Origin: Verrucomicrobiota bacterium
GTDB lineage: Bacteria > Verrucomicrobiota > Verrucomicrobiae > Limisphaerales > UBA11358
NCBI GenBank assembly: GCA_014860005.1
Contig: JACZKP010000060.1
Coordinates: forward strand, 1 to 29,597
DNA: 29,597 bases
Reading direction: 5' to 3'
Shown: positions 24,467 through 29,597 of the stretch, piece by piece
Numbering within the stretch: the first letter of the stretch is position 1
How the letters are laid out: each line of letters begins with the position of its first letter
Program-made: the position numbers and the translations under genes
Notes under the pieces: model-generated
Told to the model about the DNA's origin: nothing
What the model saw: only the letters and a program-made list of their open reading frames with translations
Databases searched by the model: none

Positions 24467-24655
24467 TCAAGGTCGTGGCTTGCGGGCTTTCTCCTGAATT
24501 TGCTTGGCGATCTCGACCTGCTCCGGGCCGGTTGATTTTTCATTCTGATGTTTGAGCTTCATCAGGTCCTTTGTTTCTTCCGGCAATCGTTCAAAGGTGG
24601 CCAAGGCTTGTCCGGGATCATTTTCGGTGGCTTGAGGTTTCGGTTTCATGTTCAT
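24467..24655 (-). CDS. Small charged hypothetical protein
   Basis: A 62-residue, Lys/Glu/Gln-rich, soluble, helical protein (FERLPEETKDLMKLKHQNEK, then EQVEIAKQIQEKARK), without cysteines or a signal peptide. It sits between the flavocytochrome gene (41 bp upstream) and the ATPase gene (77 bp downstream) on the same strand, so it may belong to their transcription unit. No Shine-Dalgarno is evident and there are two candidate ATGs (24655, 24649). I do not recognise a family; reality as a gene is likely because of position and composition but unproven. Confidence 0.5.
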   Translation of the reverse strand: MNMKPKPQATENDPGQALATFERLPEETKDLMKLKHQNEKSTGPEQVEIAKQIQEKARKPRP

Positions 24656-24696
24656 GGATTGGTGGTGGGTGGAACAGGTAGTTTCGTGGCGAACCG

Positions 24697-26058
24697 TTAG
24701 CGAATTTCAAAATCTTCCATGATGATCTGCCGGGCAGTCACCCCGGCGTCGGCCAACAGGGTGCGCAGGCCCGCCATGAGGGGCGGCGGACCGCAAACCA
24801 TGAAGAGGCAATCGAGGAAGGGCTGTGCCACGACGCTTTCCAGATAGGCGCGATCCACATAGCCGGCCTCATCGGAATAATGCTCGATGAGCGTGAAGTG
24901 CGGCAACGCCTCCGCACGGGTTCGCAGTTCTTCGAGATAGACCGCCGATGAACGGTTCGCGACCGCGTACACCAGCGTGGATTTTCCGCCCCGCCCGGCA
25001 AAGGCTTTCGACGCGACCAGGCTCAGGAACGGGGTGATCCCAATGCCGCCACCGATCATTACCAGCGGCATGTGCGGTTCTGCCAACGCCAGCTTGGTGA
25101 AGTGGCCGTAAGGTCCCCACACCCGCCCGGACTTGCCCGGCTTGATTTGCGTCACGTCTTGAGTCCAGTCGCCCAGTTGCTTGATCGAAAGGCGCAGGTG
25201 CGGTGCTTCCGGGGAACTTGAAATGCTGAAGGGATGCGGCTCCCTGTTCACCGCGTCCGCATCGAAAGACACATAGATGAACTGCCCGGGTGCCGGGCGA
25301 AGGGCTCGCCTATTCGGTTTCAGCCGGATCTCGGTGATGGCGTCGCCGATATCGGCAACCGACTCGACGGTGTAGTCGTAGAGCGGACCGAACCGACGAT
25401 AGAAAACCCGGATATAAGCGTAGGCGGCGAGGGCAAGGACCACCCACGTTCCGTGCCAGACCATGAGCACGGGATAACGCATGATCTCGCCGTTCGCGAG
25501 CACAGCGTGAAGGACAATCAGGACCAGCAAAGCGCCGAAGAAATCATGCGACCGCTTCCATAGGTGGTAGGCGAGTTTCGAATAAATCGAGAGCACGACG
25601 AGCAGAATAAAAATCGCCAGCGCGATCAGGCCGGTGTTGCGCACCCAGTTTCCGGAGAACCACAAGTACTGAAAAAACGCCGACACCGAATCCGCATGTG
25701 CCACTGCCAGGAACACCGGATGCAGGAAGATCAGGAAGAACGCGCTTTCACCAATGTGCCGGTGCGCCTTGTAAACCTTGTCGAGTCCGCCAAAGAGCCG
25801 CTCGACCCAACGGAACCTGGTGGCCAATATGAAGGCCCAGCACATCAGAATGAGCGTGCCATGACTTCCAACCTTCGCGGGATAGTTCCACGGATTGTCG
25901 TACCATTCATCCGCCGCGCCCATGGCCCCCAGCCAAAGGGCATAGGTGATCACCAGGCTGGCAGCCACGGCGGCGTAGCCGAACCATTTGCGCTTGGGCG
26001 GCAGGTCCGCCACGTCCTGCGACGGCAAGACGTCGGCCGGGGGCGGATCGGGCTTCAT
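24697..26058 (-). CDS. Ferric-reductase-like membrane flavoprotein with FAD/NAD(P)H module
   Basis: A 453-residue membrane oxidoreductase. Residues ~25-230 hold about six transmembrane helices of the ferric-reductase-like domain, with candidate haem His residues in AHRHIGESAFFLIFLHPVFL and RSHDFFGALLVLIVLHAVL. The cytosolic half is a ferredoxin-reductase module: an FAD site in REPHPFSISSSP, the NAD(P) loop VMIGGGIGITPFLS, and a terminal MVCGPPPLM ... EDFEIR. It would move electrons from NAD(P)H across the membrane, perhaps to Fe(III)/Cu(II) or a periplasmic acceptor (inference). The ATG at 26058 is chosen because the upstream in-frame extension is low-complexity and would run through repeat DNA. 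A C-terminal [2Fe-2S] domain is absent. Confidence 0.88.
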   Translation of the reverse strand: MKPDPPPADVLPSQDVADLPPKRKWFGYAAVAASLVITYALWLGAMGAADEWYDNPWNYPAKVGSHGTLILMCWAFILATRFRWVERLFGGLDKVYKAHRHIGESAFFLIFLHPVFLAVAHADSVSAFFQYLWFSGNWVRNTGLIALAIFILLVVLSIYSKLAYHLWKRSHDFFGALLVLIVLHAVLANGEIMRYPVLMVWHGTWVVLALAAYAYIRVFYRRFGPLYDYTVESVADIGDAITEIRLKPNRRALRPAPGQFIYVSFDADAVNREPHPFSISSSPEAPHLRLSIKQLGDWTQDVTQIKPGKSGRVWGPYGHFTKLALAEPHMPLVMIGGGIGITPFLSLVASKAFAGRGGKSTLVYAVANRSSAVYLEELRTRAEALPHFTLIEHYSDEAGYVDRAYLESVVAQPFLDCLFMVCGPPPLMAGLRTLLADAGVTARQIIMEDFEIR

Positions 26059-26196
26059 GGCTCGGTAGCACGGATGCGGCGGCGGCAACCGGGATTGACG
26101 CTTTGGTAACTCATATAATCGGACTGGATGGCGAAGTGGTCCTGGTAACGACGCGATCAGTCTCAAACCAGATTGCCGCAGACCGGCGGGCTTCGG

Positions 26197-26232
26197 TATG
26201 GGGTAAAAACCCACCGTGGAATTTGTTGGGAA
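26197..26232. repeat. TATGGGGT...ACCC element, copy 2
   Basis: tatggggtaaaaacccaccg followed by tggaatttgttggg aligns over ~36 bp with the element upstream of copB (8201-8236). It lies about 140 bp upstream of the ferric-reductase-like gene. The similarity extends beyond the palindrome into CCGTGGAATT, so these two copies are related by descent rather than by chance. Confidence 0.6.
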
Positions 26233-26282
26233 CGGGTCAGTTGATGCCGCGACGAGCGCGAGCAAAGGCGGAAACCACGGAT

Positions 26283-26393
26283 TGGCGCACGTTTGAATTC
26301 CCGCAATATCCAGCGGAAGGGCCAAAGCTCAATTCCATTCTGGACAAGGACGTGCCGGGGAAATACACGCTCACCGACCACCTCTGGAATTGA
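26283..26393 (+). pseudogene. Fragment resembling a C5-cytosine DNA methyltransferase
   Basis: An open frame ending at TGA 26391 encodes WRTFEFPQYPAEGPKLNSIL then DKDVPGKYTLTDHLWN. The segment LxxIL(D/E)xDVPxKYTLTDxLW resembles the region of Dcm-like cytosine methyltransferases between the recognition domain and the last conserved motifs. Nothing before 26283 continues the similarity, and the frame ends 15 bp before the left inverted repeat of the transposase relic. I treat it as a leftover, at moderate confidence, because only ~37 residues survive. Confidence 0.45.
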
Positions 26394-26407
26394 CGTGATG
26401 TCGTTGG

Positions 26408-26442
26408 CAGCACCGTAGGTGCGACATCTTTGTAGAAACCCA
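26408..26442. repeat. Left 35-bp inverted repeat of a miniature RAYT cassette
   Basis: cagcaccgtaggtgcgacat continues into ctttgtagaaaccca and is matched in inverted orientation at 26705-26739 with one mismatch. Inside it, CACC-GTA-GGTG forms a hairpin followed by GACAT, the form of a REP sequence. Confidence 0.85.
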
Positions 26443-26488
26443 GTCAAAAAAGATTTTCAAGCTCCGTCAGGAGCGCCATCTTCGGCGC

Positions 26489-26658
26489 ATGGCCAGTACC
26501 TACACGCAAATCTATCTCCAGGCACGGTGATTCGTTACATTGAGAACCAGCAAAAACATCACGCGAAGAAATCGTTTCGTGAAGAATATGTCGAATTACT
26601 GGAGAAGTTCGGCGTGGATTACGACCCGCGCTACATTTTCAAGGCCAGCGAGGAATGA
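26489..26658 (+). pseudogene. Internally deleted IS200-like (RAYT/Y1) transposase
   Basis: The ATG at 26489 opens MASTYTQIYLQAR, the usual first residues of an IS200-like REP-associated transposase (MAxTYTQIYxHxVFA). Immediately afterwards, in another frame, comes the typical C-terminus: TVIRYIENQQKHHAKKSF, then EEYVELLEKFGVDYDPRYIF, with the stop at 26656. A normal gene is about 450 bp; only ~170 bp remains. The whole middle, including the HUH catalytic motif, has been deleted and the frame shifted. REP-like hairpins flank it: GCTCC-GTCA-GGAGC at 26461-26474 and GCCCC-TAC-GGGGC at 26674-26686. Confidence 0.8.
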
Positions 26659-26704
26659 TTATCCGAAGATGCCGCCCCTACGGGGCTGACATTTCTTTTG
26701 CCTG

Positions 26705-26739
26705 TGGGTTTCTACAAAGATGTCGCACCGACGGTGCTG
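26705..26739. repeat. Right 35-bp inverted repeat of a miniature RAYT cassette
   Basis: tgggtttctacaaagatgtc followed by gcaccgacggtgctg is the reverse complement of 26408-26442 except for one base in the hairpin loop. The complete cassette is 332 bp. The DNA from 26740 to 26949 holds no gene I can support. Confidence 0.85.
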
Positions 26740-26949
26740 GGCTTCAACTCGGAAAAACTTCCGAACTTTGTCGCGTTGGAGGAAATCCACCTCCTTCTTT
26801 GTGTCCGGTGGCATCGGCTTCAGGACCGCTTTGTTCAGCCGTCATCACTCGCGGGGTGTTTCAGGATGACTATTGGCCTGCTCGCGAACTTCCGCCTGCG
26901 CCGCGCAAAAGCAGACACCCTACGCACCCAGACGCTTCAACGGCAACCG

Positions 26950-27075
26950 TCACCAGTTGTAAGTTGGCGGACGCCAGCCGCGGTTGCTGGTGCGAATCAG
27001 GGTGCGCAGAAATCCCAGCAGCGCGCCCCAAAGCAACAGCGTAAGCGGCAACCCTGATTTTACCCTGCGTCCCAT
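26950..27075 (-). CDS. 41-residue putative membrane protein
   Basis: The ATG at 27075 opens MGRRVKSGLPLTLLLWGALL, continues GFLRTLIRTSNRGWRPPTYNW and stops. It has a basic N-terminus, one hydrophobic helix, and a basic/aromatic tail ending in PPTYNW. It lies 24 bp downstream of the 34-residue gene on the same strand. There is no clear Shine-Dalgarno (ctgga just upstream). The amphipathic design and specific C-terminus argue for a real small protein, but there is no family evidence. Confidence 0.45.
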   Translation of the reverse strand: MGRRVKSGLPLTLLLWGALLGFLRTLIRTSNRGWRPPTYNW

Positions 27076-27099
27076 TCCAGCGGCCCGAGCCACTTGCAG

Positions 27100-27204
27100 C
27101 TAGCGGCGAAGCAATAGGACCACCACAACGATAACGAGCAGGAGGCCGATGCCGCCCCCAATATAAAGGGCATCAGCAAGCATGGGTGTGAATAATTGTG
27201 ACAT
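27100..27204 (-). CDS. 34-residue single-pass membrane peptide
   Basis: The ATG at 27204 opens MSQLFTPMLADALYIGGGIG and continues LLLVIVVVVLLLRR before TAG. It is a glycine-rich hydrophobic helix with a basic end, as in many bacterial small membrane proteins. A gaaag stretch lies ~8 bases before the ATG. A TATGGGGT element lies about 80 bp upstream. It pairs with the 41-residue ORF downstream. Function unknown. Confidence 0.45.
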   Translation of the reverse strand: MSQLFTPMLADALYIGGGIGLLLVIVVVVLLLRR

Positions 27205-27280
27205 AGTGTTTCTTTCATTTTTGATGGCAATGTTTTCACCATCACTTTTCAGGGCACGCTACGCGCTGGGCGGGTCTTTC

Positions 27281-27300
27281 GCTATGGGGTGTTAACCTGT
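27281..27300. repeat. TATGGGGT element, copy 3
   Basis: gctatggggtgttaacctgt carries the same GCTATGGGGTG half as the copies at 8201 and 21427, but a decayed second half. It sits about 80 bp upstream of the 34-residue gene. The rest of 27205-27415 shows no supported gene. Confidence 0.5.
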
Positions 27301-27415
27301 CGTGAGTCGGTTCGTCTCCCGCCCATCAGCGTTCAGCTTGCGCAGCGGTTCCCCAGTGAGCGCTTGTGGTTTCACGCTCTGTATCCCTTGGTCGGCTCGT
27401 GCGGTGGCGTCGGGT

Positions 27416-28105
27416 TCAGGACTGTAGGAACTCGGTGGAACGCACCCCTTCTCGCTGGCGGGCGGCGCGGTACTGGGTTCGGATCATCTCTTTGATTTTG
27501 GTCGGTTGGGAGATTCCGACCAGACCCATTTCCGGGGTGCTGTCATCGTCTGCCAGCACCGTGATGGTGCCGTAACCCAGCACCCGTTGCAGGACCCCCT
27601 GGTTCACGACCACGTCCTTCACCCGATACAACTCCAGTTCATGCACATGCTTTGCCAGCCAACCGCGACGGACGAATAGCCGTTGCGTGGTCAAACGATA
27701 ACTGCAGGACTTGACCCGGAGCCATACCAGCAGCAGCAGGAGCCCTCCGAGAGCCAGGGGCACCAGCGCCACCCAGCGTGGCCAGGAGAAATCTGGAGCC
27801 CGAAGCACAAGACCGATGGCTAAACCAATGAAACTCAAGCTGAGCAGGATCTGCCCCGGATAGGCGCGCGCAACTGGAGACAGTTTGAAAATGTCAGTTT
27901 CCTGATTGGCCGCCTCCGGCACAATCGCGGGGCTGGCCACCGGCGACTGGATCAAGCGCGCGGTTTGCGGAGCCGCACTGCCGGGCGCCGGCGGGACGAG
28001 AATCGTCGCCTGACATTTCCGGCACTTGACTGGTTGGCCGTACAACGATTCATCACCGGCGGTGATTTCATGACAGTGAGGGCATTCAAATGTGATCGGG
28101 TTCAT
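27416..28105 (-). CDS. Zinc-ribbon plus bacterial PH-domain membrane protein
   Basis: A 229-residue protein. Residues 6-31 form a zinc ribbon (FECPHCHEIT...VKCRKC; Cys8, 11, 28, 31). A Pro/Ala linker follows, then two transmembrane helices (ILLSLSFIGLAIGLVL; WVALVPLALGGLLLLLVWL). The rest is a bPH_2-type (DUF304/YdbT-like) domain: SYRLTTQRLFVRRGWLAKHV, ELELYRVKDVVVNQGVLQRVL, GYGTITVLADD. Such proteins are usually of unknown function at the membrane. The ATG at 28105 is preferred over the ATG 63 bp upstream because it starts directly at the ribbon. An AT-rich tatattatacag stretch ~135 bp upstream could hold its promoter. Confidence 0.82.
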   Translation of the reverse strand: MNPITFECPHCHEITAGDESLYGQPVKCRKCQATILVPPAPGSAAPQTARLIQSPVASPAIVPEAANQETDIFKLSPVARAYPGQILLSLSFIGLAIGLVLRAPDFSWPRWVALVPLALGGLLLLLVWLRVKSCSYRLTTQRLFVRRGWLAKHVHELELYRVKDVVVNQGVLQRVLGYGTITVLADDDSTPEMGLVGISQPTKIKEMIRTQYRAARQREGVRSTEFLQS

Positions 28106-28279
28106 CACGCTCAGGTGGTTGAGTTCGAAGCGAAAAAAGGTTTCGGTAATTCGCTTCTGCTTCACCATTTTTCCTGGCGGTTTGGCGTCACAGGATTACT
28201 GGGTGAAAATCCGCGCAACATCGGCACCGAAAAGTTTATCACTGTATAATATACTACTCGCCGGGTGGCGCTTGCCAGC

Positions 28280-28293
28280 GGGGGATATCCCCC
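28280..28293. repeat. Perfect GGGGGATATCCCCC palindrome
   Basis: A 14-bp perfect palindrome followed by acggtgaagaaccccc, about 175 bp upstream of the zinc-ribbon/PH gene and ~30 bp from a TATAAT-like stretch (28244-28249). Its plan (G-run, AT-type centre, C-run) resembles the TATGGGGT family, but the flanks differ, so membership is tentative. Confidence 0.4.
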
Positions 28294-28839
28294 ACGGTGA
28301 AGAACCCCCGGCGCAGGCAACCGTTGTATCCGCCGGTTGCTCCCCCACTCAGCCAACTGGTTTGATCTGGCTTGATTCACTTTGATTTGGCCTGCTCCAG
28401 CCGCGTCGGGTTCGACAGACCAGATCCGACATTCTTCTCTGGAAGCAGGAGTGCTTCGGCGCATTCAGTGGCCAGCGCCTGCGCGGCCATGTCCGGTTGC
28501 GCAAACAGATCGGTCAAGAACGACCGGCTCATCAGCCGGTTGGACAAGCTGTGCTGCCGCCGCCGGTCCGCCTGACGCTCCTCCTTTTCCCGTTCCCGGG
28601 CCCGGCGCTCCCGCTCGATCTGCAACCGCCCGGCGCGAGAATCCTCCCGCCGCACGCGCGCCAGTTCCCGCAACACTTCTTGCAGGCGGTCCCACCGTTC
28701 CTTGGGATCGGTGATCGTGGCCAGCAACTCCCGGGCGGATTCCGCCAGTTCCACCGTCAACACCGCCGCCAGGCCTTCCGCCGTGTCCACCCACGGATGA
28801 TCGGGAATGGCAAAGACGAGGGAGAGGGTCATCACTTCA

Positions 28840-28915
28840 CTCGTAGCAGCCGACGTGAGTCGGCTCTGATTTCCCGTCTCTTCAGATGGAGCGGACTCAC
28901 GTCCGCTGCTACGAG
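28840..28915. repeat. Long palindromic repeat read in frame in the methyltransferase
   Basis: 27-bp arms (ctcgtagcagccgacgtgag... at 28840-28866 and its near reverse complement at 28889-28915) with two mismatches and a 22-base loop. It is translated as part of the methyltransferase frame without a stop and adds about 30 residues between ARRVVQFHL and [12 protein letters not shown]. Confidence 0.85.
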
Positions 28916-29325
28916 GATTGAGATGAAATTGCACCACGCGCCGGGCAAAAGTCTGGCGCAGGCTGTTCGTGGTGATCAGGCCGAAGCGTTGCGCCTGGCC
29001 CGCGCGCACCAGCTTTGCCGCCTTGTGCCACCAATACAAAACGAAGTCGGCAGATTCCGGCACTTCGGGATACGTGGCGCGCAGCGTTTTGGCGTAACCG
29101 TCGCCCAGGTCTTCGCGCGTCCGCGCGGTGCCGATGAACGGCGGATTGCCGACGATGAAATCAGCAGCAGGCCATTCAGCCGGGCGCGGGTTCGCGTAGG
29201 CCAGCAACGGCACGCGCTTGGTTTCATCCGGCACTTTGCGACTGTCACCCTGTCGGTTTTCAGGCTGCGCCGATCCCAGACGGTGATTAGTTGAGACGGG
29301 AGAGTTGATGGATGATGAGCGTATT

Positions 29326-29461
29326 CTCCCTCACCCCGGCCCTCGCCCGCTGGGAGAGGGAGAATCGTTCGCAGCGCTGGGTCGGAGCCAAGCGTCTTGG
29401 ATTTACGTGGGCGCGTCGTGGCTATTCCCTCTCCCGGCGGGAGAGGGTCAGGGTGAGGGGA
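29326..29461. repeat. Large imperfect inverted repeat disrupting the methyltransferase
   Basis: ~36-bp arms (tccctcaccccggccctcgc... at 29326-29363 and ...gagggtcagggtgagggga at 29426-29461) around a ~62-base loop. The arms are of the widespread CCCTCACCC...GGGAGAGGG palindrome type. The insertion introduces the TAG at 29422 and changes the frame between the two methyltransferase parts. Confidence 0.85.
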
Positions 29462-29597
29462 GCGGTACGAATGAAATCCAGCCGCCGAACTTCACTGCGC
29501 ACTTCATCCGGCAAGCCGGGCACATCAGGATTTTCCAAAGCCATGGCCCAGGTCACCGGTTGCGGTTCACCATCGTAAGCCAGCACGGCGTCGCGGC

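Larger units (their letters stand above)
28377..29597 (-). pseudogene. Adenine-type DNA methyltransferase broken by palindromic repeats (runs off right edge)
   Basis: Remains of a large type IIG-like or defence-associated DNA methyltransferase. From the window edge the frame reads AVLAYDGEPQPVTWAMALEN and VRRLDFI, then enters a repeat and stops at 29422. The reading resumes in a different frame as [21 protein letters not shown] with the catalytic motif [12 protein letters not shown], then [19 protein letters not shown] and [18 protein letters not shown] second repeat is translated in frame ([20 protein letters not shown]). The gene continues [18 protein letters not shown] and then changes to a Glu/Arg-rich helical tail ([20 protein letters not shown]) that does not look like a methyltransferase and may come from another gene. 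Frame change, two insertions and a chimeric end make activity unlikely. A GTG at 29234 starts the longest intact piece (285 codons). Confidence 0.82.

Noticed and set aside
24470..24655. Upstream start at 24470 for the Ca2+-type ATPase
   Set aside because: The 27 extra codons look non-coding and overlap the 62-residue gene; the ATG at 24389 fits the family N-terminus better.
26461..26740. Possible CRISPR array
   Set aside because: The hairpins differ in sequence and spacing and are explained as REP sequences around a RAYT relic; no regular repeat-spacer pattern occurs anywhere in the window.
26698..27057. 119-codon plus-strand ORF beginning in the right inverted repeat
   Set aside because: It starts inside the repeat, its composition is not protein-like, and the minus strand here carries the more plausible 41-residue ORF.
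28240..28262. TATAAT-like stretch as a defined promoter
   Set aside because: There is a TATAAT on the plus strand and TATATT/TATTAT on the minus strand, but no acceptable -35 element at the right distance on either; kept only as a hint in the PH-gene entry.

Overview
The window looks like a GC-rich bacterial chromosome segment. I infer the Verrucomicrobiota (Limisphaerales/Pedosphaera-like) from its style of genome. It has weak or absent Shine-Dalgarno sites, many palindromic repeats read in frame inside genes (peptides such as [11 protein letters not shown] and DSGAHGVTRPT), and the YHS/CopB/Cus gene set. No rRNA, tRNA or taxonomic marker other than a partial mutL is present, so this placement is inference. 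Nearly all intact genes lie on the minus strand. The large plus-strand ORFs opposite them are GC-driven shadows.

Layout. (1) 1-2600: partial mutL and, upstream of it, a histidine kinase with a cyclic-nucleotide-binding-like input domain. (2) 2768-3994: a plus-strand DNA methyltransferase missing its 3' part, joined head-on to a decayed PIN-domain gene. (3) 4015-4130 and 13371-13487: two copies of a ~117-bp direct repeat bracketing about 9.2 kb. Between them lie ackA, a tiny His-tailed lipoprotein, a YHS metal-binding protein, a CopB-type copper ATPase, a BsuBI/PstI-type restriction-modification pair, a 48-codon methylase stub, a 715-residue protein with nuclease-like and PIN-like segments, and a 44-residue thiC tail. 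(4) 13515-21393: a copper/silver efflux operon (His/Cys-rich protein, CusC, CusB, CusA). (5) 21468-26058: a Ca2+-type P-type ATPase, a 62-residue protein and a ferric-reductase-like flavoprotein. (6) 26283-26739: a cytosine-methylase tail and a collapsed IS200-like (RAYT) transposase between 35-bp inverted repeats. (7) 26950-28105: two tiny membrane proteins and a zinc-ribbon/PH-domain membrane protein. (8) 28377-29597: an adenine-methyltransferase pseudogene broken by two palindromic repeats and running off the right edge.

How it fits together. Two themes dominate. The first is metal homeostasis: CopB would export copper across the inner membrane, CusCBA would carry it from the periplasm out of the cell, and the YHS, His-tail and His/Cys-rich proteins may be chaperones or buffers. 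Both P-type ATPases carry a DUF2934-like motif, one at its N-terminus and one at its C-terminus. The second is DNA modification and its decay. One complete R-M system sits among remnants of four other DNA methyltransferases, and repeats or repeat borders lie at most of the breakpoints. By eye I found only one CTGCAG site in the whole window, which suits a long-resident PstI-type system.

The most promising undescribed items are the 715-residue nuclease/PIN protein and its truncated methylase partner, the 117-bp repeat family at gene 3' ends and breakpoints, and a family of TATGGGGT...ACCCC palindromes upstream of several metal-related and membrane-protein genes.
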